Of a stretch of DNA of 64,000 nt, positions 8,428 to 17,305 are shown in pieces. A program made the translations under genes and the position numbers. Numbering within the stretch: the stretch's first letter is position 1; every line of letters starts with the position of its first letter. The notes below the pieces were generated by a model that was given only the letters and a program-made list of their open reading frames with translations, was not told where the DNA came from and did not search any database. The DNA is from Kitasatospora aureofaciens (GTDB taxonomy: Bacteria > Actinomycetota > Actinomycetes > Streptomycetales > Streptomycetaceae), in contig JODU01000012.1 of NCBI GenBank assembly GCA_000720845.1, positions 1-64,000 on the forward strand, read 5' to 3'.

Positions 8428-9936
8428 TTGACCGGCCTGTCCGCTTTCCCGCTGCCCTTTCACGCTTCCCGCTCCACAGCGTTCGCGACCCCCCGGACAC
8501 TGCGGGAACTGCAGATGATGCGGTGCAGTGCCCATATCCGGGCGAAGCCCGGGTGGTACGACAAGAGGAACGACCCCGAGATAGTGGCCAGGTGGACGCG
8601 GGAAGCCGTCGACCAGGGCCTCACCGAGGCGCAGGTCCGCTACGTCCTCGCCGAACTCGCGCACTACGCCGCGCTGCGGGACGGACGGACCGGCATCGAG
8701 GTGTCCGCCGTCGACGGGGTGTGGCAGTCGGACACCCTGGTCGACGACGCGCTCAGGTCCCGGCTGCGCGAGGCGGTCCGGGTGCTGGAGCAGGTCCCCG
8801 AAGCGGACCGGGACTGGCACCCCGGATCCGACGGCCAGGTACTGGATCTGGTGCATCCCTCACTGTTCTGCCTGGTGAGGGAGGTGAGTGGCGCGCCCGA
8901 GCGGGCTTGGCGGAACCCGACGGACCGGTATTCCCGGCACGAGTTCTCGGAGCGGTTCCAGTGGCTGCCCACCGACGCCGACGTCAGTGCGGACGGCGCC
9001 GTCACCTTCCGTTCGTACGTGAACAACGTCCACCCGGAGACCCATCGCGAACTGGCCGGTGTCCTCCCGGACCTGTTCGCGCGCATGCGCCCGCTGCTGG
9101 AGAACGTGCTGACCGACCTGCGCCATCCGCGAGCCCTGCGGATCGAGGCCGACCCCTACGGGTGGTACGACTCGGAGCCGGAGTATCCGGACGAGGACGC
9201 CTTCAGTGACGAGAGCGCCTACGAAGAGGCCGTCCTGGCCTACGAAGAGGCCCAGGACGACTGGTGGGAGAACCGCCGCCCGGTCGTCCCCGACGCCCCG
9301 GACTTCACCCCGCCCGAGGTGCCCGACGAGTCCGCCCGCGTCGATCTGCGCGGCCGCCGTCTCCAGGTCGTCGTCAAGCTCGCCACCGTGCACCTCACCC
9401 CGGACAAGCCCGAGTACGCGGGAGGTTCGTGGCATGTCGAGGGGATGCTGAACGAGCGGATCGTCTCCACCGGCATCTACTACTGGGACAGCGAGAACAT
9501 CACCGAGAGCCGGCTGGCTTTCCGGGCGGCGCTCGACGACCCCTCCTACGAGCAGAACGACCACAACGGTCTGCGTGAGGTCTACGGCCTGGAGAACGAG
9601 GACGCGCTGAACCAGGTGCTGGGATCGGCGTCGACCCCGGCGGGCCGCTGCCTGGCCTTCCCGAACGTCCTGCAGCACCGCGTCGGCCCGTTCCGCCTCG
9701 CTGACCCCAGCCGCCCGGGGCATCGCAAGATTCTGGCGTTCTTCCTGGTCGACCCGTCGGAGACGATCGTCTCGACCTCCGACGTGCCGCCGCAGCAGCC
9801 GTGGTCCGACACCTCGGCCATGACGCTGGACGAGGCCAAGGAGTATCGCGAACAGCTCATGCGGGAACGCAAGTTCTTCGTCGACGAGCACAACGAGCAG
9901 CTCTACGAGCGCGAGTTCTCCCTGTGTGAGCACTGA
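8428..9936 (+). CDS. DUF4246 protein, probable 2-oxoglutarate/Fe(II) oxygenase fold
   Basis: A 502-aa soluble protein that I assign to DUF4246 by overall pattern, including SYVNNVHPETHREL and GSWHVEGMLNERIVSTGIYY. The C-terminal part has the spacing of a double-stranded beta-helix dioxygenase: His336-x-Glu338 (WHVEG), His417 (LQHRVGPF) and Arg433 (GHRKILAFFLVDP), matching the HxD/E...H...R metal and 2-oxoglutarate ligands. No substrate is implied by the neighbours. The start is a TTG with GGGAGGA 7 nt upstream; the next ATG would remove about 30 residues. The gene is monocistronic, with a terminator right after it. Confidence 0.72.
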   Translation: MTGLSAFPLPFHASRSTAFATPRTLRELQMMRCSAHIRAKPGWYDKRNDPEIVARWTREAVDQGLTEAQVRYVLAELAHYAALRDGRTGIEVSAVDGVWQSDTLVDDALRSRLREAVRVLEQVPEADRDWHPGSDGQVLDLVHPSLFCLVREVSGAPERAWRNPTDRYSRHEFSERFQWLPTDADVSADGAVTFRSYVNNVHPETHRELAGVLPDLFARMRPLLENVLTDLRHPRALRIEADPYGWYDSEPEYPDEDAFSDESAYEEAVLAYEEAQDDWWENRRPVVPDAPDFTPPEVPDESARVDLRGRRLQVVVKLATVHLTPDKPEYAGGSWHVEGMLNERIVSTGIYYWDSENITESRLAFRAALDDPSYEQNDHNGLREVYGLENEDALNQVLGSASTPAGRCLAFPNVLQHRVGPFRLADPSRPGHRKILAFFLVDPSETIVSTSDVPPQQPWSDTSAMTLDEAKEYREQLMRERKFFVDEHNEQLYEREFSLCEH

Positions 9937-9943
9937 GGAGTCG

Positions 9944-9984
9944 CGAAGGGCGCCCCCGTGGAGAGTCCACGAGGGCGCCCTTCG
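9944..9984. terminator. Terminator hairpin between convergent genes
   Basis: A 19-bp stem with one mismatch (9944-9962 against 9966-9984) around a GAG loop, between the DUF4246 gene and the convergent transporter gene. It can serve both. Confidence 0.85.
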
Positions 9985-9999
9985 TCGTACCGGCGGGTG

Positions 10000-12900
10000 T
10001 CAGACCTGGGCCGGCTCCGGTTCCTCCGAGGGCTGCGACTGCTCGGGCAGGCCCTTCTTCGCGGCCCGCTTCTTCGCCCGCCGCTCCTTGCGCAGCTCCA
10101 GCATCGCGTAGAGCGTCGGGACCAGGAGCAGGGTCAGCAGCGTCGACGTGATCAGACCGCCGATCACGACCACCGCGAGCGGCTGGGCGATGAAGCCGCC
10201 CTCGCCGGTGACGCCCAGCGCCATCGGGAGCAGGGCGAAGATCGTCGCCAGGGCCGTCATGAGGATGGGCCGCAGACGGTGGCGGCCACCCTCGATCACG
10301 GCCTCGACGACGCCGTACCCCTGCTTGCGGTACTGGTTGATCAGGTCGATCAGCACGATGGCGTTGGTGACCACGATGCCGATCAGCATCAGCATGCCGA
10401 TCATCGCCGGGACGCCCATCGGGGTGCCGGTGGCGATCAGCAGGCCGATCGCGCCGGTCGCCGCGAACGGGATGGACACCAGCAGGATCAGCGGCTGGGC
10501 CAGCGACCGGAAGGTGCCGACCAGCAGCATGAACACGATGGCGATCGCCGCGAGCATGGCGAGGCCCAGGTTGACGAAGGCCTCGTCCTGGTCCGCCGTG
10601 ACGCCGCCGATCTCGGCCGTGGCACCGGCCGGCAGGTCCAGTCCGTCGATCTTCGACTGGAGGTCCGCGCCGACCGCGCCGGTGTTGTCGCCGGTCGGCT
10701 TGGCGGTGATGGTGGCCGCGCGCTGCCCGTCGATGCGGGTCATCGACACCGGTCCGTCCACCAGCTGCACGGTGGCGATGTCACCGAGCTCGACCGGGCC
10801 CAGGTTCAGCGCCTTCAGCTCGGCGATCGTCTCGGCGGGCCGGGCCGACCTGATGACCACGTCGCGCTCGGTGTCGTCCAGGGTCGCCTTGGCGGCCGGG
10901 GTGCCGCGCACCGCCTGGGCGACGGCCGCGCCGAGGGTCTGGTCGGTGAAGCCGGCCCCGGCGGCCTTGGCGTTGGCCTTGACCGAGATGCGCGGCACAC
11001 TCTGCGCCAGGTCGCTGGTGACGTCGGTGACGTCGTCGAGTCCGGCGACCGTCTTGCGGACCTGCTCGGCGGCCTCGCGGAGCACCTGCGCGTCGGCCGC
11101 CTTGACGACGACACTCAGGTCCTGGCTGCCGAAGCCGTCACCGGCGGCGATGGTGGTGGTGCCGATGCCGTCGAGCTTCGCCAGCCCGTCCTCGATGTGG
11201 TCCTGGACGTCGTCGGCGTTCGCCGAGTCCTCCAGCATCAGCTGGTACGAGGCCTGGTTGGTGTCCGTGCCGCCGCCGAAGGCGGCCATGAAGCCCGACG
11301 AACCGATGGTGACCTGGAAGTCCTTGACGCCCTCGGTGTCGCCGAGCAGCTTCTCGACCTTCTTGGCCTGCTCGTCGGTCGCACCGAGGCTCGTACCGGG
11401 CTTCAGCTCCTGCTTGATGCTGAGGACCTTCTGCTCGCCCTGGTCGAAGAAGTTGGTCTTCAGCAGCGGCGCCATGCCGAAGGTGCCGACCAGGACGACG
11501 ATCGCGATGGCGACGCTGGTCAGCCGGCGGCGGGTGGCGAAGCGCAGGACCGGGACGTAGAAGCGCTGGAGGCGGCTCTTGGCCTCCTTCTCCTCGGCCA
11601 GCCTGCGGGCCTCGGCCGCGTCCTCGGGCGTGCCCTTCGGGGGCCGCAGGAACCAGTAAGACAGCACCGGGACGACCGTCAGCGACACCAGCAGGGAGGC
11701 CAGCAGCGCCGCGGTGACGGTGAGGCTGAAGGAGCCGAACAGCTCGCCGACCATGCCGCCGACCAGACCGATCGGCAGGAACACGGCGACCGTGGTGAGG
11801 GTGGACGAGGTGACCGCTCCGGCGACCTCGCGGACGGCGCCCAGGATGGCGTCCTTGCGCTCCTCGCCGTAGCCGAGGTGCCGCTTGATGTTCTCCAGGA
11901 CCACGATCGAGTCGTCGACGACGCGGCCGATGGCGATGGTCAGCGCGCCCAGCGTCAGCATGTTGAGCGACAGGTCGCGCGTCCACAGGACGATCAGCGC
12001 CAGCACCACCGACAGCGGGATGGAGACCGCGGTGACCAGGGTGGAGCGGATCGACGCCAGGAAGACCAGGATGACCAGCACGGCGAAGAGCAGGCCGAGC
12101 CCGCCCTCCGTGGTCAGGCCCGAGATGGCCTTGGAGACCGCCGGGCCCTGGTCGCTGACGACGGTGAGGGTCGCGCCGGAGCCGAGCTGCTCGCGCAGGC
12201 CGGGGAGCTTGTCCTCGACGGCTTTCGAGATGGAGACCGCGCTGCCGTCGTGGTCCATCGTCACGGCCACCGCGAGGGACGGCTTGCCGTTGGTGCGGGT
12301 GAGGGAGTCGGCCTTGGCCTCCTCCTCCTTGACGGTGGCGACGTCGCCGAGGCGGACCGGCTTGTCGACGCCCTCGCCGGTGACCATGAGGTCCTGGATC
12401 TGCTTGATCGAGGTGAAGCCGCCGCCGACCTGGACGGTGCGGTTGGCGCCGCCCTCGTCGAAGGACCCGGCCGGGACGGTCGCGCCGCCCGCCTGGAGGG
12501 ACTGGGCGAGCACCTGGGGGCTCACCCCGGCCGCGGCCAGCTTCGCCGGGTCCGGCGTGACGGTGACCTGGACGTCGCGGACGCCGTCGACCGCGACCTG
12601 GGCGACCCCGTCGATGTCCTTCAGCTCGGAGACGACCGTCTTGTCGAGCTGGTCGGCCAGCGCCTGCTGGTCCTTGTCCGAGGTCACGGCGAGGACGACG
12701 GTCGGGATGTCGTCCGTCGAACCGGAGATGACCTGCGGGTCCACGTCGTCCGGGAGCTGGGCGCGGGCCCGGTTCACGGCCTGCTGGACGTCGGCGACCA
12801 GCTGCTGGGTGTTCGGTCCGTAGTCGAAGGACGCCATGATGACGGCGTTGCCCTCACTGGCCGTGGAGGTGACGCCCGAGATCCCGTCGACGGCCTCGAG

Positions 12901-13113
12901 GCTGTCCTCGATCGGCTCGACGACCTGCTTCTCGACCACGTCCGGCGAGGCTCCCTGGTACGGGGCCAGCACCGACACCATGGGCAGTTCGATGGTGGGC
13001 AGCAGCTGCTGCTTGAGCTGGGGGATCGCGATCGCCCCGAAGACGAGCGCGACGATCGACATGAGCCCTATCAGGGCCCGTTGCGCGAGGCTGAATCTCG
13101 ACAGCCAGGACAT
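10000..13113 (-). CDS. RND-family (AcrB/MMPL-like) efflux transporter
   Basis: The 1037-aa membrane protein has the AcrB-type (ACR_tran) layout: an N-terminal helix, a large outer porter domain, a central helix bundle, and a second repeat of the same. The helix-4 proton relay is present as GRVVDDSIVVLENIKRH with paired aspartates near residue 400. The C-terminus is a basic tail ending in an acidic Glu/Pro-rich stretch. There is no neighbouring adaptor or outer-membrane gene, as expected in a Gram-positive; substrate unknown. The ATG has only a weak purine-rich site (AGAAGAGAG) upstream. The two-component genes upstream are on the same strand with a 180-bp gap and may control it, which is inference. 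Confidence 0.88.
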   Translation of the reverse strand: MSWLSRFSLAQRALIGLMSIVALVFGAIAIPQLKQQLLPTIELPMVSVLAPYQGASPDVVEKQVVEPIEDSLEAVDGISGVTSTASEGNAVIMASFDYGPNTQQLVADVQQAVNRARAQLPDDVDPQVISGSTDDIPTVVLAVTSDKDQQALADQLDKTVVSELKDIDGVAQVAVDGVRDVQVTVTPDPAKLAAAGVSPQVLAQSLQAGGATVPAGSFDEGGANRTVQVGGGFTSIKQIQDLMVTGEGVDKPVRLGDVATVKEEEAKADSLTRTNGKPSLAVAVTMDHDGSAVSISKAVEDKLPGLREQLGSGATLTVVSDQGPAVSKAISGLTTEGGLGLLFAVLVILVFLASIRSTLVTAVSIPLSVVLALIVLWTRDLSLNMLTLGALTIAIGRVVDDSIVVLENIKRHLGYGEERKDAILGAVREVAGAVTSSTLTTVAVFLPIGLVGGMVGELFGSFSLTVTAALLASLLVSLTVVPVLSYWFLRPPKGTPEDAAEARRLAEEKEAKSRLQRFYVPVLRFATRRRLTSVAIAIVVLVGTFGMAPLLKTNFFDQGEQKVLSIKQELKPGTSLGATDEQAKKVEKLLGDTEGVKDFQVTIGSSGFMAAFGGGTDTNQASYQLMLEDSANADDVQDHIEDGLAKLDGIGTTTIAAGDGFGSQDLSVVVKAADAQVLREAAEQVRKTVAGLDDVTDVTSDLAQSVPRISVKANAKAAGAGFTDQTLGAAVAQAVRGTPAAKATLDDTERDVVIRSARPAETIAELKALNLGPVELGDIATVQLVDGPVSMTRIDGQRAATITAKPTGDNTGAVGADLQSKIDGLDLPAGATAEIGGVTADQDEAFVNLGLAMLAAIAIVFMLLVGTFRSLAQPLILLVSIPFAATGAIGLLIATGTPMGVPAMIGMLMLIGIVVTNAIVLIDLINQYRKQGYGVVEAVIEGGRHRLRPILMTALATIFALLPMALGVTGEGGFIAQPLAVVVIGGLITSTLLTLLLVPTLYAMLELRKERRAKKRAAKKGLPEQSQPSEEPEPAQV

Positions 13114-13293
13114 GGATCAGGGTCTCTCTTCTGTGGCCGAGCGGGGGACGGGGCACATGGCAGCGCCGGTCGCGGGCGACACAGGTGAGCGCCCACCCCA
13201 ACACCCTGAGCCATGGACGGCCCCCCATCCCTAGGCCCCAGGTCCATTTCCTTATCCCGCGCCTACTCCCTCCGCAGTACACGCGGGTAGAGG

Positions 13294-13977
13294 TCACTCC
13301 ACCCTTGGACGTACCAGTCCGGATTCGTACGCGATGACGACCAGCTGTGCGCGGTCGCGGGCGCCCAGCTTGGCCATGGCCCGGTTCACATGGGTCTTCA
13401 CGGTGAGCGGGCTGACCTCGAGGCGCTCGGCGATCTCGTCGTTGGAGTGCCCGCCGGCGACCTGGACCAGCACCTCGCGCTCCCGCACGGTCAGCGACTC
13501 GAGACGCTCGGCGCGGGCCGGGTCGCGTTCCGCGTCGGCCGTGTCCTGCTGGGCCAGGAAGCGGGCGATCAGCCCCTTGGTGGCGGTCGGCGACAGCAGT
13601 GCCTCGCCGCCGGCCGCGACCCGGATCGCGCTGAGCAGCTCCTCGGGCTCCGAGCCCTTGCCCAGGAAGCCGGAGGCACCGGCGCGCAGCGACTGCACCA
13701 CGTAGTCGTCGACCTCGAAGGTGGTCAGTATGACCACGCGGACGTGGGCGAGGGACGGGTCGGCGCTGATCATGCGGGTGGCGGCGAGACCGTCCGTGCC
13801 GGGCATCCGGATGTCCATCAGCACCACGTCGGCCCGCCGCTCGGCGGCCAGCCGGGCCGCCTCCGCGCCGTCGGACGCCTCCCCCACCACCTCCATGTCG
13901 GGCTCGGAGTCGACCAGCACCCGGAAGGCGCTGCGCAGCAGCGCCTGGTCGTCGGCGAGCAGGACACGGATCGTCAT
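13294..13977 (-). CDS. NarL/LuxR-type response regulator
   Basis: A 227-aa protein with a receiver domain (Asp55 as phosphorylation site in VVLMDIRMPG, acidic pair in LLADDQ) and a C-terminal LuxR helix-turn-helix (LTVREREVLVQVAGGHSNDE). Its ATG overlaps the stop codon of the upstream kinase gene by 4 nt (ATGA), so the two are translationally coupled. The target is unknown; the RND transporter gene lies directly downstream on the same strand. Confidence 0.93.
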   Translation of the reverse strand: MTIRVLLADDQALLRSAFRVLVDSEPDMEVVGEASDGAEAARLAAERRADVVLMDIRMPGTDGLAATRMISADPSLAHVRVVILTTFEVDDYVVQSLRAGASGFLGKGSEPEELLSAIRVAAGGEALLSPTATKGLIARFLAQQDTADAERDPARAERLESLTVREREVLVQVAGGHSNDEIAERLEVSPLTVKTHVNRAMAKLGARDRAQLVVIAYESGLVRPRVE

Positions 13978-15215
13978 ACGGGGTCCTTGGTGGCGTCGGT
14001 GGCGGCGTCGGTGCGGTTCTTGACCGGAAGGATCGCATGCACGCGGAAACCGCCTCCGTAGCGGGGACCGGTGGTGAGGGTGCCGCGCACGGCGGTGACG
14101 CGCTCGCGCATGCCGAGCAGACCGTGCCCGCCGCCCTCGGCGGGGGTGTCGGCGGCCTCGCCCTCGGTGATGCCGTCGTCGAGCACCGTCACCTCGATGT
14201 TCGGCCCCACCCGCACGACGCTGACCTCCGCTTTCGCCTGTCGCCCCGCGTGCTTCTGCACATTGGTCAGCGCCTCCTGGATGATGCGGTAGGCGGCCAG
14301 GTCGACGGCGGCGGGCAGCTCGGTGCCCTGGTCGGTGCGGGCCACCTCGATCCGCAGCCCGGCGTGGTGGAAGGTGCCCACGAGTTCGCCGAGGCGGGCC
14401 AGGCCCGGGGCGGGCTCGGTCGGCGCCTCCGGGTCGCCGGACTGGCGGAGCAGCCCGACGGTGGCCCGCAGTTCGTCCAGCGCGCTCCGGCTGGCCTCCC
14501 GTACGTGGGCGAGCGCCTCCTTGGCCTGGTCCGGCCGCTTGTCCATGACGTGCGAGGCGACCCCCGCCTGCACGTTGACCAGGGCGATGTGGTGGGCGAC
14601 GACGTCGTGCAGGTCGCGGGCGATGCGCAGCCGTTCCTCGGCGACCCGGCGGCGCGCCTCCTCCTCCCGGGTGCGCTCGGCCTTCTCCGCCCGGTCCCGG
14701 ATGGCCTGCACGAAGGCGCGGCGGCTGCGGACGGCGTCCCCCGCGGTGGCGCCGATGCCGGTCCAGGCGAAGACGGCGAGGTTCTCCTGCGCGTACCAGG
14801 GCAGGGGTCCGGCCAGCATGGCGGCGCCGGTGAGCACCGTCATGGTGAGCAGGCCGACCCGCCAGGTGGTGTGCCGGTCGGTGGAGGCGGCGACGGTGTA
14901 GAGGGCGATGACGGCGGACATGACGACCGGGGCGCGCGGGTCACCGGTGACGCTCTCGACGACGGAGACACCGCCGGTGACGACGAGGACCGCCATCGGC
15001 ACCCGCCGGCGGAAGGCGAGCGCCGCGGCGCCGGCGGTCATCAGGGCGAGGCTGAGCGCGTCGGGGGTGCGCAGGCCCCAGCTGACGCCCTCCGGGCCGT
15101 GCGGGTCGACGAAGGAGCCGGCGACCATGCAGACCAGGACGGCCAGGGCGAGGGCGGTGTCCATGGCGGAGGGGTGGGCGCCGAAGACGCAGCGGGCTCT
15201 CGCGAGGGTGGTCAC
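13974..15215 (-). CDS. Sensor histidine kinase, HisKA_3 type
   Basis: The 413-aa kinase has about four to five membrane helices in residues 20-155 with hardly any extracytoplasmic loop, a dimerisation/phosphoacceptor segment with His203 in RIARDLHDVVAHHIALV, and an HATPase domain (EALTNVQKHA, GGHGLLGMRER). The short loops suggest it senses membrane state or an intramembrane cue. The GTG at 15215 has no Shine-Dalgarno; TACCGT at 15224-15229 (minus strand) lies 8 nt upstream, so a leaderless start is likely. Met18 is an alternative start. The neighbouring pspA operon makes an envelope signal attractive but unproven. Confidence 0.9.
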   Translation of the reverse strand: MTTLARARCVFGAHPSAMDTALALAVLVCMVAGSFVDPHGPEGVSWGLRTPDALSLALMTAGAAALAFRRRVPMAVLVVTGGVSVVESVTGDPRAPVVMSAVIALYTVAASTDRHTTWRVGLLTMTVLTGAAMLAGPLPWYAQENLAVFAWTGIGATAGDAVRSRRAFVQAIRDRAEKAERTREEEARRRVAEERLRIARDLHDVVAHHIALVNVQAGVASHVMDKRPDQAKEALAHVREASRSALDELRATVGLLRQSGDPEAPTEPAPGLARLGELVGTFHHAGLRIEVARTDQGTELPAAVDLAAYRIIQEALTNVQKHAGRQAKAEVSVVRVGPNIEVTVLDDGITEGEAADTPAEGGGHGLLGMRERVTAVRGTLTTGPRYGGGFRVHAILPVKNRTDAATDATKDPV

Positions 15216-15276
15216 GGTTTTTTACGGTAGCCGCAGTGGCCGTGTCCTACGGACCGGTTGCGGTCGCCCGCGTTCG

Positions 15277-15561
15277 TCAGGTGCCCCCCGGGATCAGGCC
15301 GTCGTCGCTCAGGAGTTCCCGGACCTCCTCCAGGGTGGCGTCCGGGGACGGGAGGATGAGGTCGGAAGGCTCCAGGCTGTCGTCCGGGAGGGGCTCGCCC
15401 AGTTCGCGGACCTTGGCCAGGAGGGCCTGGAGGGTCGCGCGGAAGCCGGGCCCGTCGCCGTTCTCCATCTCGGCCAGGAGTTCGTCGTCCAGCTTGTTCA
15501 GCTCACCGAGCCGGCCGTCGGCCAGCGTCAGCTGTCCCTCCCCCATGATCCGTACGATCAT
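15277..15561 (-). CDS. pspAA: PspA-associated protein PspAA
   Basis: A 94-aa acidic protein starting MIVRIMGEGQLTLADG, which matches the PspAA family found next to pspA in actinobacteria. It begins 22 nt after the pspA stop with GGAGGG 6 nt before its ATG, so the two form an operon. Its presumed role is to bind or modulate PspA during envelope stress; the exact mechanism is not known to me. It ends 62 nt before the divergent/convergent kinase gene region, with no clear terminator. Confidence 0.85.
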   Translation of the reverse strand: MIVRIMGEGQLTLADGRLGELNKLDDELLAEMENGDGPGFRATLQALLAKVRELGEPLPDDSLEPSDLILPSPDATLEEVRELLSDDGLIPGGT

Positions 15562-15583
15562 GTCGGCCCTCCTAGGCGTGGGG

Positions 15584-16393
15584 CTACTGCTTGTCGAAGC
15601 GCGGGGTGTCCTGCGGCTGCTGCTGCGACTGCGACGGGGCCTGGCCCTGTCCCTGGCCGCCCTCGATGGCCTGGCGGTCGGCGGTGGAGCCCCCGGCCAG
15701 CTCGGCCTTCATGCGCTGCAGTTCCAGCTCTACATCCGTACCACCGGAGAGCCGGTCCAGCTCGGCCTGGATGTCGTCCTTGTGCATGCCGGACTGGTCG
15801 TCGAGGGCGCCGGAGGCGAGCAGCTCGTCGATGGCGCCGGCCCGGGCCTGGAGCTGGGCGGTCTTGTCCTCGGCGCGCTGGATGGCCAGGCCGACGTCGC
15901 CCATCTCCTCGGAGATGCCGGAGAACGCCTCGCCGATCCGGGTCTGCGCCTGGGCCGCCGTGTAGGTGGCCTTGATGGTCTCCTTCTTCGTGCGGAAGGC
16001 GTCCACCTTGGCCTGGAGGCGTTGGGCCGCCAGAGTGAGCTTCTCCTCCTCGCCCTGGAGCGTGGCGTGCTGCGTCTCCAGGTCGGTGACCTGCTGCTGG
16101 AGTGCCGCGCGCCGGGAGAGCGCCTCGCGGGCCAGGTCCTCGCGGCCCAGCGCCAGCGCCTTGCGGCCCTGGTCCTCCAGCTTGCCCGACTGGGACTGGA
16201 GCTGGTTGAGCTGAAGCTCCAGTCGCTTGCGGCTGGTCGCCACGTCGGCGACGCCGCGGCGCACCTTCTGCAGCAGCTCCAGCTGTTTCTGGTACGAGTA
16301 ATCGAGGGTCTCGCGCGGGTCCTCGGCCCGGTCAAGGGCCTTGTTGGCCTTCGCGCGGAAGATCATCCCCATACGCTTCATGACACCGCTCAT
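15584..16393 (-). CDS. pspA: Phage-shock protein A (PspA/IM30 family)
   Basis: The 269-aa protein is an almost continuous alpha-helical coiled coil, starting with the amphipathic, membrane-binding helix MKRMGMIFRAKANKALDRAE and continuing through long heptad-rich helices (LELQLNQLQSQSGKLEDQGR). The last 35 residues are a Gln/Gly/Pro tail that is longer than in E. coli PspA. PspA assembles on damaged inner membrane and limits proton leak. I chose the ATG at 16393 because AGAAGGGG lies upstream; the internal ATG at 16381 has no such site. It is the first gene of pspA-pspAA. In S. coelicolor the orthologue belongs to the cell-envelope stress response, as I recall. Confidence 0.92.
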   Translation of the reverse strand: MSGVMKRMGMIFRAKANKALDRAEDPRETLDYSYQKQLELLQKVRRGVADVATSRKRLELQLNQLQSQSGKLEDQGRKALALGREDLAREALSRRAALQQQVTDLETQHATLQGEEEKLTLAAQRLQAKVDAFRTKKETIKATYTAAQAQTRIGEAFSGISEEMGDVGLAIQRAEDKTAQLQARAGAIDELLASGALDDQSGMHKDDIQAELDRLSGGTDVELELQRMKAELAGGSTADRQAIEGGQGQGQAPSQSQQQPQDTPRFDKQ

Positions 16394-16705
16394 GGGCTTC
16401 GCGCGCCCCCTTCTGACCGACTCCAGCTCCAGCGACTGCAACAGAACCCACAGTACGGGCCCTGCATCCATTACCGCACTGTTCGGGGACGGATGCGCTC
16501 ATCCCCAAGGACGACTGCGTACGTTCCCCGTCCGGCGCAGGGAGTAGGTGCTTCCCGGGGTTGTCCGGAAAGTCCCGGTGTCCGGGGCTGTACGCACCAT
16601 CCGCTCTGTAACATCCGCTCTGTCCACTTACAGACGACCGGCGTTGCCGGATCGTTCCCCACCGGACTGGGGTCCACACCCCGGCACCCCGTACCCTTGG
16701 GTTTT
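16394..16705. promoter_or_regulatory. Divergent control region of pspA and the DUF3043 gene, with a 14-bp direct repeat
   Basis: No gene is seen. A TACTGT hexamer on the minus strand (16450-16455) could be a pspA -10. At 16598-16625 two adjacent 14-nt units (catccgctctgtaa and catccgctctgtcc) form a near-exact direct repeat, possibly a binding site. TACCCT at 16692-16697 is the likely -10 of the rightward gene. Confidence 0.45.
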
Positions 16706-17305
16706 GTGTTCCGAAGCCGTGCCAAGGATGAGAAGGCCCAGAGCGCCGTCAGCGCGCCGGTGACCGACTCCAAGCAGCCCCGCGACCCGCAGGCCCCGAA
16801 GGGCAGGCCCACGCCCAAGCGCAGTGCGGCCCAGTCCCAGCGCCGCAGCGTCGCCAATACGCCGATGACGCGCAAGGACGCCGCCAAGCGGCAGCGCGAG
16901 GAGCGGCGGACCGCAATGGCCCGCCAGCGCGAGGCGCTGGCGAAGGGCGACGAGCGGTACCTGCCGGCCCGCGACAAGGGCCCGGTCCGCAAGTTCGCGC
17001 GCGACTTCGTCGACTCGCGGTTCAACATCGCGGAGTACTTCCTGCCGATGGCCGTGATCATCCTCGTGCTGAGCATGATCCGGGTGGCTTCGCTGCAGAA
17101 CATCGCGCTGCTGCTGTGGCTGGTCGTGATCGTGCTGATCGTGCTGGACTCGATCGTCACCGGCTTCCGGCTGAAGAAGCGGCTCGCCGAGCGCTTCCCG
17201 GACGAGCGCCGCCGCGGTGCGGTCGCGTACGCGCTGATGCGCTCGCTCCAGATGCGCCGGCTGCGGCTGCCCAAGCCCCAGGTCAAGCGTGGGGAACGGC
17301 CCTGA
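16706..17305 (+). CDS. DUF3043 membrane protein
   Basis: A 199-aa protein with a long, very basic N-terminal half (PKRSAAQSQRRS, DAAKRQREERR) and two hydrophobic helices at about residues 110-155 (EYFLPMAVIILVLSMIRVA and LLLWLVVIVLIVLDSI), followed by a basic tail. This is the DUF3043 layout of actinobacteria; function unknown. The basic region could bind nucleic acid or phospholipid. No Shine-Dalgarno precedes the GTG; TACCCT ends 8 nt before it, which fits a leaderless transcript. It overlaps the next gene by 4 nt. Confidence 0.83.
   Translation: MFRSRAKDEKAQSAVSAPVTDSKQPRDPQAPKGRPTPKRSAAQSQRRSVANTPMTRKDAAKRQREERRTAMARQREALAKGDERYLPARDKGPVRKFARDFVDSRFNIAEYFLPMAVIILVLSMIRVASLQNIALLLWLVVIVLIVLDSIVTGFRLKKRLAERFPDERRRGAVAYALMRSLQMRRLRLPKPQVKRGERP

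Noticed and set aside
8428..9936. Horizontal acquisition of the DUF4246 gene
   Set aside because: Its codon use and GC content match its neighbours, and no mobility genes, tRNA or flanking repeats are present; presence or absence in relatives cannot be judged here.
10000..13188. A 1000-codon open frame on the plus strand opposite the RND transporter gene
   Set aside because: It is the complement of a highly biased GC-rich gene; its product is Arg/Gly/Asp low-complexity sequence, while the minus strand gives a full RND protein with correct motifs.
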